Source of the DNA: Actinobacillus capsulatus DSM 19761
Lineage (GTDB): Bacteria > Pseudomonadota > Gammaproteobacteria > Enterobacterales > Pasteurellaceae
Assembly: GCF_000374285.1 (NCBI RefSeq)
Contig: NZ_KB893939.1
Span: 50,367 to 114,366, forward strand
Length of the DNA: 64,000 nucleotides
Direction of reading: 5' to 3'
Under the pieces are notes generated by a model. The model was not told the origin of the DNA. It made no database searches and saw nothing but the letters and a program-made list of their open reading frames with translations. How positions within the stretch are numbered: position 1 is the first letter of the stretch; the number at the start of each line of letters is the position of its first letter. A program made the position numbers and the translations under genes. Shown in pieces: positions 1 through 8,195 of this stretch.

Positions 1-2348
1 GTGCGTTCCATTTTGTATTGCTGTAAATCTAAATAGAGTTTGTCCCAATCGAATAAAGCAAAAATCTCTCGCTTAAATTTATTGCTTTGACGTTCGTCAT
101 TCACACTTTGACGAACCGCTTTGGAACTCAACGCTTCCAATCTCGGATACAGATCCAACACCGCTAAAATCGGCTTGATTTTTCCTTGGGCAAATACAGG
201 CAATTCATAAAGTTGCACCATTTCTTGGCGTTTAAAACCCATTTTTTGATTGTCTTTATAGCCATCTTTTAAACGCAAAGTTTTCAACGCCACATTGGTC
301 GGCAATTTTTTCTGCACGGGGAAATCCAACTGCAACACTTCATCTGGCGATTGAATGCCTTCATCTTCCAAGTATTCACGGAATTTCGCCATATAATCAG
401 CTTTAATCCCGAAAATATTGAGCGTTTCTAATTTATCCAGCCCCAAGCCTTTTGGCATTTGCTTGACTGGCGTTCTGCGTAGCGAAAAATCACGCCCTTT
501 CAAACGCACGCCACGCCCGAAAAGCTGGATAATTTGTGAGCCTTCGCCCTTGCCCATATTCAGCAAGCCCATTGTCGAAACTCGCCAACTTGACCAACCT
601 TCGGTAAATTTGCGAGAACCAATCAGCAAATTGAGCGTTGAACGGTCTTGATTGATGGAGCCAAACAAGCTGTCTGAAAATTCGTCTTGTTGCACTGAAA
701 CATTGTCTAATTCCACCGCACTTTTGAGTAGTTCGCTGCTGTCGCCCACGTTAATCAAGGCAAAATAATCACTATTGCCGACTTTTAATGCCACTTCGCC
801 TGAGGCTTTTTTAAGGTTATGCAAATAGAGATGAGCCGCACTTTCAGTGTTAAATAAGGTTTTCAGAATATCAGCGTAAAGGGCATTTAAATCACCTTTA
901 AAACTTGCCAATGGCAAAAAGCGATGGCGGAAAATGGCGTTACCTTTACTGTCCAAAAGCAACGGTTTATCACATAGCAAATCATTAAGCCACGCTAAAA
1001 TTTGCGGACGATTTTTGCCATCTAAGAAATAGGCTAACTGCTCCACCACCGTCCAAATATCGCTGTTTTCGGCATTTACCGTATTACCGACAAACACCCA
1101 TAGCGGTTTATGCAGATTGTAAGCGATCAATTTTTTCTGATTTTTTGCAAAAAGATGTAACTGCTGATAAAACGACAGCAAACTTGCCACAAAATACTTG
1201 CGGTCATTATCGGCAACGCCATAATCTTCCGCTTTCATATTTAAAATAGAAAACTCTTTACCATAACCATCGGCATAGAAGAATTTATAGGAATAGTCAA
1301 ACAGCACACACTTGGCGTAGGTTTCAAACACCGCTTTTTGCTTGGCTTCTTGTTTATCCGCAAAACTGGTCGGAATTTTTTGTTGCTCGGCTTTTTTGGT
1401 AATACCGTTTGCTTTACCGATTTTTTTCTGAATATCAAACAGACAATCTTTCGCTGTTTTGCCATCTTTCACGGCTTGTCCAAAGGTGGCGGAATACTCA
1501 AACGCAAAGCCATCGCCAATCAATTTTTGGCGGCGAGCCAGCCACTGATCGCCCGATGAACCGCGATGTCCTTCGTCCACCAAGACCAATTTGTTTAACT
1601 CCAAAAAGCGATCAACCGCTACCGTCAGTTCTCCCTCTTTATCCGCCAGTTTGTTGATGTCTATAATCTGAATATCGTTAAACAAACCTGTATCTTCGAA
1701 CCGTTTATTTTTATCAAACAGATTGGCAGGCAAATTTGAAGCGGTAAATTCCGCCAAGTGCTGCTGCGAAAGCCCCTCATTTGGGGTAATCACAAATACG
1801 ATCAAATCGCTATTTTTTTGATAATGCTGATATTGCAAAATATTGACGTGCATTAACAAGGTTTTACCGCTACCAGTGGCATTCCAAAACGCCAATTTAT
1901 TTAAATCGCTTAATTCATACAAATCAAAATCAGGAAAATTGCTATCATTCTCTTTCAGTAAAACAAGCTGTTCATTTAATTGATTTAATAATTCATTCGG
2001 GCGATTAAAATAAAAATCCAAATAAATTTCGGTAAACAATAGTGAAAGATATTGGAAGTATTTTAGTTTTAAAATATGCCCTTCATCTTTATTACGATTT
2101 TCAGTGATTTGTTGCCAATGTTTGACGATATTTAAATCATAACGGCGTAAATCATTTACTGAAATAAAATCGGTTTGAAATAATTGCCCACCTGTCAGTT
2201 CGTGGAAAAATTTTGTCTGCCCATCATTATCAATGCCTTCAAAGCGGCCATCACCTAAGCGTTGTTTAAAATTTTCAAAGTTGTCTTGATGAAATAGCGA
2301 CAATAAATAGCGGTTTAAAATTAAATTATCATGGAAAGTGCGTTTCAT
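1..2348 (-). CDS. res: Type III restriction endonuclease subunit (Res), 3' end outside window
   Basis: The open frame begins with ATG at 2348 (MKRTFHDNLI) and runs off the left edge after about 782 codons, so the C-terminal nuclease part is not visible. It carries a superfamily 2 helicase core: Walker A in ATGSGKTLLMH, a DEGH box in VLVDEGHRGSSG and a motif III-like SATF. Res proteins of type III systems translocate or slide on DNA with ATP and cut beside unmethylated sites in complex with Mod. The start lies 5 bases after the mod stop, so the two are translationally coupled and res should follow the phase state of mod. The position of the missing PD-ExK nuclease domain is inferred from the family. 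Confidence 0.85.
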   Translation of the reverse strand, partial: MKRTFHDNLILNRYLLSLFHQDNFENFKQRLGDGRFEGIDNDGQTKFFHELTGGQLFQTDFISVNDLRRYDLNIVKHWQQITENRNKDEGHILKLKYFQYLSLLFTEIYLDFYFNRPNELLNQLNEQLVLLKENDSNFPDFDLYELSDLNKLAFWNATGSGKTLLMHVNILQYQHYQKNSDLIVFVITPNEGLSQQHLAEFTASNLPANLFDKNKRFEDTGLFNDIQIIDINKLADKEGELTVAVDRFLELNKLVLVDEGHRGSSGDQWLARRQKLIGDGFAFEYSATFGQAVKDGKTAKDCLFDIQKKIGKANGITKKAEQQKIPTSFADKQEAKQKAVFETYAKCVLFDYSYKFFYADGYGKEFSILNMKAEDYGVADNDRKYFVASLLSFYQQLHLFAKNQKKLIAYNLHKPLWVFVGNTVNAENSDIWTVVEQLAYFLDGKNRPQILAWLNDLLCDKPLLLDSKGNAIFRHRFLPLASFKGDLNALYADILKTLFNTESAAHLYLHNLKKASGEVALKVGNSDYFALINVGDSSELLKSAVELDNVSVQQDEFSDSLFGSINQDRSTLNLLIGSRKFTEGWSSWRVSTMGLLNMGKGEGSQIIQLFGRGVRLKGRDFSLRRTPVKQMPKGLGLDKLETLNIFGIKADYMAKFREYLEDEGIQSPDEVLQLDFPVQKKLPTNVALKTLRLKDGYKDNQKMGFKRQEMVQLYELPVFAQGKIKPILAVLDLYPRLEALSSKAVRQSVNDERQSNKFKREIFALFDWDKLYLDLQQYKMER

Positions 2349-2353
2349 TTTTA

Positions 2354-5323
2354 TCATTCCCCAAACATTCTGCTCAAAAATTCCGCTTCAATCGACCGCA
2401 CCTTAAGCGTTTTCACACTCTCATCGCTGTCGGCAAAGACGGTTGGCACATTGTGATCGCCATTGATATAGACCACCTTAAAGGTTTCCGAGCTATATTC
2501 AGCTTTATCTTCCAGTCCGTAAGCATTTTTTCGGATAAAATCATTCAACGCTTCGTAGCCGACTTTCTCGCAATCACGCCAAATAATTAAAGCATTGTCG
2601 CCGTTTGCTAACTGACCTTTGACGGTAACCCAACCACGTTTTTCACGCTGATCATCAATTTCGTCCACCCTCAACCCAATCAAATAGTTAAAGGTTTCCA
2701 CCAAATCAATGGTTTTCGCCTCATACGCTCCCGCAGACGTGGTGGCAATGTTGAGCTGATAATCAAACGGTTTGGCGAAATGTTGCGTATTGAGCAACGA
2801 ACCTCGGCTTTCCACGTCAAGCATATAATTCAGCAAATAGTCATTTTGAACCGTCTCTGATAAGCCCATATCCGCCAAATCTTGCGCAGGTTTACGCAAT
2901 GCCAAATTGTTGAGCGTGTCTTCGTAGCTTTCCAGTTTTAACACTTTGACAATTTGCGATACGCCACCAAACGCCCCATTCTCCACTTGCGGTTTGCCGT
3001 CTTTCCATTCTTTGGCGAAAATCACTTTTTGTACTCGTGGTTTTAGCACGCTATCAAAATACTCGCCCTGCTCCACCAAGATATATTTGCGATTACCGCC
3101 ATCTTCACGGTTTAGGTTAATCACAGCGTGGGCGGTTGTGCCAGAGCCTGCGAAGTAGTCTAGGATTAAAGAGCTTTTCGGTCTGGCGGTAATAGATAAA
3201 AAATATTTACTCGCTTGAATTGGTTTTGGATTGTCAAATTCAAAATTCATATGCTTAAATAATTCATCATCACTACTCCCCATATAATAAAGTGATGATA
3301 CATTTTCTGTTAGATTTTCCTTTAAAAGATATTTTCTTCTTGGTTGAGTGGTTTCATCTTCTCCAAATAATATTAAATCTTTTTCTAATAGTTTTTTCAT
3401 GGTTTCAGGCGGGTTACGCCAGCCACGAGCAGGTACAGGACAAGGATTTTGAGTAATAGGGTGTATCAATGGGATAAAGTATTCATCGGGGGCTTTTTTC
3501 TTATTTGGCCAAGCCATAGAAACCGATTGAAAAATATCGCCATTTTCATCAATTTGATTATAAGCCTTTTCTCCACCTGATAATTTATCTTTATTTTCTT
3601 TTAACCATTCCTTATACTCTTTTCTTGCTTTTTCGGTAATTCCATGTTTTTTAATTAGTTTTTCTACTTTATCAAGCATGGCTTCTGCATTTGCTTTATT
3701 TCTAACAAAAGCCTCTTCTTCGTTTAGATAATTGGTGTTTTTTACTGCAAAATGAATATATTCGTGTTGAGCAGATAAACCTTTGGCATCGCCTTTTGGA
3801 TTTCGTTTATCCCAAACCAGTTTACCCATATCGCCATCGGAAAATTCCTGCTGAATTAAGTATTCCAAAGATAAATGTTCGTGTTCGTCCATATGGCAAG
3901 CAAGCAAACCTTCTTGACTTAAAAGCGGTTTACCTAACATTAAACGATTTTCAAACATAGCAATCCAAGTTGATTTTTCAAAACTATCTTTATATAAAAA
4001 ATCGCCTTTTTCACGGTCATCTTCCGTATTATACGGCGGATCAATATAAATACATTTCACCTGTTCTTTATATCTTTCCTGCAATAAATTCAGGGCTTGG
4101 AAGTTATCGGAATGGATTAGCAAGCCGTTAGTTTTGTCGTCCAAATGCTCAATTTCACCCAATACTTCGGCTTGGAATTTCGGTTCAAATAAAGAGGTAT
4201 CCACCACCAAGTGCGGGTAATTTTTGCAAATTTCTGCCACATTTAGACCGCTTGTCTCCACGTTAACTAGAGCTTGCCATTGGGCGGTTTGTTTTGGATT
4301 ATTTAATGCCGTCTGCACTTGTTCTTCATTTAAGTGATCGAGCGTGATCAAATAATGGCAACCTGCGACAAATTTCTTTTTCAGCCACAATTTCTTTTGG
4401 AAATCTTCTAATTGGGCTAAAAAGGCGATGATTTCTTTTGCTACTGTTTTTAGAGTTTTGATGGTTTGTAAGTTTTGCTCAATATGCGAAAAATCGGTGC
4501 TGTCTTGAATATTATCCAAGTTCATCACTTCATTTTTAATATAAAAATCCAACTCTTGATTTAAAAACTTGCCGAGATTTTTGTGAATAAAATAATCGGC
4601 GGTATTTTTAGTAGTGTAGTCGGTAAGGTATTTTTCTAACAACGTACGATTTTTATTTTTCTCTGTTGGCATTGGGTCAAAAATACCTTTAAATTCGTCA
4701 GAAATCGCAATATTTTGGATTTTTTCCACCGCTTGCGTGATGTAATCCGCTTGCTTTTCTTTTTTATTTACCGCTTTGTATTCAAAACGAATCGTGAGTA
4801 AATCGCCATTCTCTTCAATCGGCAGAATATCCATTTGAATTTCATCGCCATTTTCGTCTAATTCAGTGTTGATTTTCGGCTCAATTAAGGCAAATACTCG
4901 GGTTTGATCGTTATCTTTGCGATTATCTTTTGCCGTATCAGCTTCCACTAGGCGGAATTGCACTTTTTTGCCATTTTCCAATGCAAAAGCGTAATTACTA
5001 AAATTTTCGCTCGATTTGGTGTAATACTGGTCCTTATTCGCCCAGTGCAAAATCACTTCTTCGCCTGCGTAGGGAATGGCGTAGGTGTCGCCTTTGTAAC
5101 GGCGTTGGCTAATAAAATCGCCTTGGTCGTAATAGCGTGAAAAGAAAGTGTAGAGATGGTTGTAAACGCTGTTTGCTTGTTCAAAATTGCCGTTCAATGC
5201 AGCATTGATTTTGGCTGGTAACGTTTTTTGTAGAAATTCGTTAATTTGCGTTTGGCGAGAATTGAGGATACGGTAAATACCGAAATCTAAATCAGGTTGA
5301 TTGATTTGAAAAATGTCTTGCAA
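2354..5323 (-). CDS. mod: Type III DNA adenine methyltransferase (Mod), phase-variable
   Basis: 989 residues from a TTG at 5323; the probable native ATG is at 5382, 5' of a repeat tract, and is currently out of frame with this ORF. Beta-class N6-adenine methyltransferase order: catalytic DPPY near residue 428 (YIDPPYNTEDD), target-recognition region between, and SAM-binding FAGSG near residue 724 (LDYFAGSGTTAHAV). The protein is longer than usual type III Mods (roughly 600-700 residues), with about 400 residues ahead of DPPY. The central part (about 3200-4000) is visibly AT-richer than both flanks, as expected for an exchanged recognition domain. Known phase-variable mod genes exist in A. pleuropneumoniae (modP, modQ); I cannot tell which allele this is. 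Confidence 0.9.
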   Translation of the reverse strand: MQDIFQINQPDLDFGIYRILNSRQTQINEFLQKTLPAKINAALNGNFEQANSVYNHLYTFFSRYYDQGDFISQRRYKGDTYAIPYAGEEVILHWANKDQYYTKSSENFSNYAFALENGKKVQFRLVEADTAKDNRKDNDQTRVFALIEPKINTELDENGDEIQMDILPIEENGDLLTIRFEYKAVNKKEKQADYITQAVEKIQNIAISDEFKGIFDPMPTEKNKNRTLLEKYLTDYTTKNTADYFIHKNLGKFLNQELDFYIKNEVMNLDNIQDSTDFSHIEQNLQTIKTLKTVAKEIIAFLAQLEDFQKKLWLKKKFVAGCHYLITLDHLNEEQVQTALNNPKQTAQWQALVNVETSGLNVAEICKNYPHLVVDTSLFEPKFQAEVLGEIEHLDDKTNGLLIHSDNFQALNLLQERYKEQVKCIYIDPPYNTEDDREKGDFLYKDSFEKSTWIAMFENRLMLGKPLLSQEGLLACHMDEHEHLSLEYLIQQEFSDGDMGKLVWDKRNPKGDAKGLSAQHEYIHFAVKNTNYLNEEEAFVRNKANAEAMLDKVEKLIKKHGITEKARKEYKEWLKENKDKLSGGEKAYNQIDENGDIFQSVSMAWPNKKKAPDEYFIPLIHPITQNPCPVPARGWRNPPETMKKLLEKDLILFGEDETTQPRRKYLLKENLTENVSSLYYMGSSDDELFKHMNFEFDNPKPIQASKYFLSITARPKSSLILDYFAGSGTTAHAVINLNREDGGNRKYILVEQGEYFDSVLKPRVQKVIFAKEWKDGKPQVENGAFGGVSQIVKVLKLESYEDTLNNLALRKPAQDLADMGLSETVQNDYLLNYMLDVESRGSLLNTQHFAKPFDYQLNIATTSAGAYEAKTIDLVETFNYLIGLRVDEIDDQREKRGWVTVKGQLANGDNALIIWRDCEKVGYEALNDFIRKNAYGLEDKAEYSSETFKVVYINGDHNVPTVFADSDESVKTLKVRSIEAEFLSRMFGE

Positions 5324-5344
5324 TTTAGTAATAAGTTGTGCAAG

Positions 5345-5379
5345 GCTGTGCTGTGCTGTGCTGTGCTGTGCTGTGCTGT
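5345..5379 (-). repeat. Seven tandem GCTGT repeats at the 5' end of mod (phase-variation tract)
   Basis: Seven perfect copies of GCTGT (ACAGC on the coding strand) lie just after an ATG at 5382 that has an AAGGA ribosome site 8-9 bases upstream. From that ATG the present frame reads MTAQHSTAQHS and stops within 21 codons at TAA. The distance from ATG (5382) to the mod frame (5323) is 59 bases, so loss of one repeat or gain of two would join the ATG to mod. As sequenced the gene is therefore in an OFF or low-expression state unless TTG 5323 is used. Confidence 0.88.
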
Positions 5380-5447
5380 CATTATGATGATCCTTTGAAA
5401 ATAAATGTCAAACAAATTCTACTAAAATCAACACCGCTTATAAATAA

Positions 5448-5483
5448 AAAATCCTTGTAATGAGTAGAAATTACAAGGATTTT
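5448..5483 (-). terminator. Rho-independent terminator after the LacI-type regulator
   Basis: A perfect 14 bp stem (AAAATCCTTGTAAT and its complement) with an 8-base loop lies between the LacI-type gene and mod, both leftward. The A/T ends give a U-tract in either direction. Confidence 0.75.
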
Positions 5484-5496
5484 AGTTAAGTGAACT

Positions 5497-5520
5497 TTGT
5501 GAAACTGCTACATAATGCCA
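5497..5520. repeat. Solitary end resembling the 10.4 kb palindromic element
   Basis: TTTGTG followed by TGCTACATAATGCC closely matches the right end of the inverted-repeat element at 10386-10539 (TTTGTGcatTTGCTACATAATACC). No matching left end is visible upstream, where the terminator lies. It may be a remnant of the same small element or a shared gene-end motif. Confidence 0.4.
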
Positions 5521-5556
5521 AATTTTTGGCAAAATCCGACCGCTTATTTCTTTATG

Positions 5557-6552
5557 TTAGCACGATTCTCTCACAATGAGCGGACAATCAATCGGCTGAA
5601 CTTTATTGGTTTTTCGCCCTTCGATTAAGTGCAGTGCCGCTTGTTCCCCCATCTGGTAATGAGGTAATTGTACCGTGGTGAGCGATGGTAAAAACAGATG
5701 AGCCACTCCGACCATATTGTCATAGCCGACAACCGCAACATCTTGCGGAATACGTAATCCACGCGCGAGTAATAGCTGATAAGCAAGCATCGCAATCCGA
5801 TCATTTCCACACACAATCACATCATAGTCAAAATGTTCGGAATCTGATGCCAAAATATCTTTAAGTCGATCCGCACCTTCTAAATAGTCATCGCTTTCAT
5901 TCATAAAAAATTCGGTCGGTACATTTGCATTTTTTTGTGAAAACCAGACCGCTTGAAAGCCCTTTTGTCGCTCTTTCGCTGCAATCGCATTATGCGGAAT
6001 ATATAAACAAAGCGGCTTTTTATAACCTTTCTCTAGCAATAAACGCGTCACATCGGCTTGCCCTTGAAAATCATTGGGAATATAGCTCGCTACTTGCAAA
6101 TCATCCGTTACACAGTTTGCCAGTACAATCGGTAATGATGCCAAACGTTTCGGAATCTTAATTTTTTTTAGCCCGTGACGGGTAATGATAATGGCTGTCG
6201 GACGATGAGAAAGCAATAACTCAACGGCTTTTTCAACATCTTGCTCATCATCTTCAAAGGTATTGATCACAAACGAATTCCAACCGTACTGACGTACGGT
6301 TTTTTCAATCGCAAGTAAAATCTCGACCGAAAACGGCGTTGTTGCGGTGCTAAACGATAAAACACCTATTGTATTTTCACTCACACCACGAATTTTCTGC
6401 GCAGCAATATTCGGAACATAATTTAATTGCTCAATCGCATTTTGTACTGCTTTGCGTGTTTTTTCAGAAAGTTGTTCGGGGTTATTAATCGCTCTAGAAA
6501 CCGTCATTAGCGATACGCCCGCCAACCTTGCCACATCTTTTAGGGAAGCCAT
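5557..6552 (-). CDS. LacI-family repressor of the alpha-galactoside operon (RafR-like)
   Basis: The longest frame starts at 6612, but the family's N-terminus is MASLKDVARLAGVS, so the start is placed at 6552 (331 residues, the usual LacI length). Residues 1-55 form the LacI helix-turn-helix and hinge helix (TVSRAINNPEQ, NIAAQKIRG); the rest is a periplasmic-binding-protein-like sugar-sensing domain. It is divergent from a LacY-family permease and a GH36 alpha-galactosidase, and palindromic TTAACGTTAA-type operators lie between them, so it probably represses them until an alpha-galactoside is present. The ligand is inferred from context only. An AT-rich leader with no conserved residues argues against the upstream start. 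Confidence 0.85.
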   Translation of the reverse strand: MASLKDVARLAGVSLMTVSRAINNPEQLSEKTRKAVQNAIEQLNYVPNIAAQKIRGVSENTIGVLSFSTATTPFSVEILLAIEKTVRQYGWNSFVINTFEDDEQDVEKAVELLLSHRPTAIIITRHGLKKIKIPKRLASLPIVLANCVTDDLQVASYIPNDFQGQADVTRLLLEKGYKKPLCLYIPHNAIAAKERQKGFQAVWFSQKNANVPTEFFMNESDDYLEGADRLKDILASDSEHFDYDVIVCGNDRIAMLAYQLLLARGLRIPQDVAVVGYDNMVGVAHLFLPSLTTVQLPHYQMGEQAALHLIEGRKTNKVQPIDCPLIVRESC

Positions 6553-6675
6553 AAAAATATTAATAGTAAACAAAAAAGAGAAATAGATAATTAAAATGCA
6601 TTTATCAGTCACTATGCACTTTACCCCGTATCTTTTAGCGAATCAATTCTCCCTAAAGAATTATTCAAAAATAGC

Positions 6676-6691
6676 TGTGATCTTGCTCACA
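6676..6691. promoter_or_regulatory. CRP site 1, alpha-galactoside operon
   Basis: TGTGA-TCTTGC-TCACA is a perfect CRP half-site pair with the canonical 6-base spacer, between the divergent regulator and permease genes. It predicts catabolite control of alpha-galactoside use. Confidence 0.85.
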
Positions 6692-6702
6692 AATTTAAAA
6701 TG

Positions 6703-6712
6703 TTAACGTTAA
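6703..6712. promoter_or_regulatory. LacI-type operator 1
   Basis: Perfect palindrome TTAACGTTAA with the central CG typical of LacI/GalR-family operators, sitting between the two CRP sites. A second copy lies about 61 bp closer to the permease gene, a spacing compatible with looping. Confidence 0.75.
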
Positions 6713-6716
6713 AAAT

Positions 6717-6732
6717 TGTGATTTAAATCACA
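6717..6732. promoter_or_regulatory. CRP site 2, alpha-galactoside operon
   Basis: TGTGA-TTTAAA-TCACA, a second perfect CRP palindrome 41 bp (four helical turns) from site 1, so both should lie on the same DNA face. Confidence 0.85.
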
Positions 6733-6763
6733 ATTTCAAATATTCTCCTCTTGCAAAACAAAA

Positions 6764-6777
6764 TGATAACGTTAACA
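6764..6777. promoter_or_regulatory. LacI-type operator 2
   Basis: TGATAACGTTAACA has the same AACGTT core as operator 1 and lies 39 bp before the permease start, where bound repressor would block transcription. Confidence 0.75.
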
Positions 6778-6815
6778 TTTTTGCATATCAAATCAACAAT
6801 AGAAGGTGTTTTATT

Positions 6816-8102
6816 ATGCAAGCACAATCACAAAATAAAGCTTATTACTGGGGAAACCGTAACTATTTCGTATTCAGCGGTTACTTCTTTACCTATTTCT
6901 TTATTATGGCGACCTGCTATCCATTCTTAGGAATTTGGCTAGGTGATATAAACGGATTAACCGGTGAAGAACGAGGTATCGTATTCGCTGCAATGTCATT
7001 CTTTGCTCTCTGTTTCCAACCGATTTTCGGCTATGTGACCGACAAACTCGGCGTCAAAAAACATATGCTTTGGGCAGTTGCGATTGCCCTTCTCTTCTAT
7101 GCGCCATTCTTTATTTATATCTTCGCTCCAATGCTTAAAACTAATATTTGGATGGGCGCTATCGTTGGCGGTATTTATATGGGATTTGTATTCTCCGGTG
7201 GTGCCGGCGCATCCGAAGCTTATGTAGAACGTGTCAGCCGTCAAAGTAACTTTGAATACGGACGTGCACGTATGTTCGGTATGATGGGCTGGGGGATCTG
7301 TGCTTCGATTGCAGGTATTTTATATAGTAAAGATCCGGATTCCGTTTTCTGGCTCGGCTCAGCCGGTGCGGTCGTGTTACTCGTGTTAGTGGCACTTGCA
7401 AAACCGGAGCAAAATTCGACTGCTTCCGTAATGGCACAACTTGGGGCAAACACAAACCCAGTAAGTCTTAAACAAGCATTCAAACTCTTTAAACTTCCTC
7501 GCTTCTGGGCATTACTTGCTTATGTTGTCGGTGTAGCTTGTACCTATGATATTTTCGACCAACAATTCGGTAACTTCTTTAATACGTTCTTCAATTCTAA
7601 AGAAGAAGGGATTGAGGTATTTGGTTATGTCACCACTATGGGCGAATTTTTAAATGCAGCAATCATGTTCTTTGTACCACTGGTTATCAACCGTATGGGG
7701 GCTAAAAATGCCCTATTGGTTGCCGGTTTTATTATGACAATTCGTATTATCGGTTCTTCATACGCAACGGAAGCATGGCACGTTGTGGTACTCAAAATGC
7801 TACATATGTTTGAAGTACCGTTCTATCTAGTTGGCTTATTCAAATATATCAGTAACGTGTTTGAAGTTCACTTCTCTGCCACTATCTATATGGTCGCCTG
7901 CCAATTCATCAAACAAGTCGGAAATATGCTTGCTTCTTCTGCCGTTGGAGGTTGGTATGACAAATTCGGTTATCAAGATACTTACTTTATTTTAGGCTGT
8001 GTGGCATTAGGCTTTACCCTTCTCTCCATTTTCACCTTAACCGGCAAAATGAATATGCAAGAACGCTATCAATTACACAAACGCAATACCAGAGGCGCTT
8101 AA
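6816..8102 (+). CDS. LacY-family oligosaccharide:H+ symporter (probable raffinose/melibiose permease)
   Basis: 428 residues with 12 predicted membrane helices, colinear with E. coli LacY. The residues that bind galactosides and couple protons in LacY are all present with an offset of 8: E134 (LacY E126), R152 (R144), Y244/D245 (Y236/D237), R310 (R302), H330 and E333 (H322, E325), and K366 (K358). It therefore belongs to the major facilitator oligosaccharide:H+ symporters. Because the next gene is an alpha-galactosidase rather than a beta-galactosidase, the natural substrate is probably raffinose or melibiose, as for RafB of plasmid raf operons. Ribosome site AGAAGG lies upstream of the ATG. 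Confidence 0.88.
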   Translation: MQAQSQNKAYYWGNRNYFVFSGYFFTYFFIMATCYPFLGIWLGDINGLTGEERGIVFAAMSFFALCFQPIFGYVTDKLGVKKHMLWAVAIALLFYAPFFIYIFAPMLKTNIWMGAIVGGIYMGFVFSGGAGASEAYVERVSRQSNFEYGRARMFGMMGWGICASIAGILYSKDPDSVFWLGSAGAVVLLVLVALAKPEQNSTASVMAQLGANTNPVSLKQAFKLFKLPRFWALLAYVVGVACTYDIFDQQFGNFFNTFFNSKEEGIEVFGYVTTMGEFLNAAIMFFVPLVINRMGAKNALLVAGFIMTIRIIGSSYATEAWHVVVLKMLHMFEVPFYLVGLFKYISNVFEVHFSATIYMVACQFIKQVGNMLASSAVGGWYDKFGYQDTYFILGCVALGFTLLSIFTLTGKMNMQERYQLHKRNTRGA

Positions 8103-8195
8103 CAAGCGGTTACAAAAAGCAGAGCTTTTTGAACATTGGTTTTGCCAACGGCAGTGAATAAATGTCTCTCAAATTTTGCAAATAAGGAATTTAAT

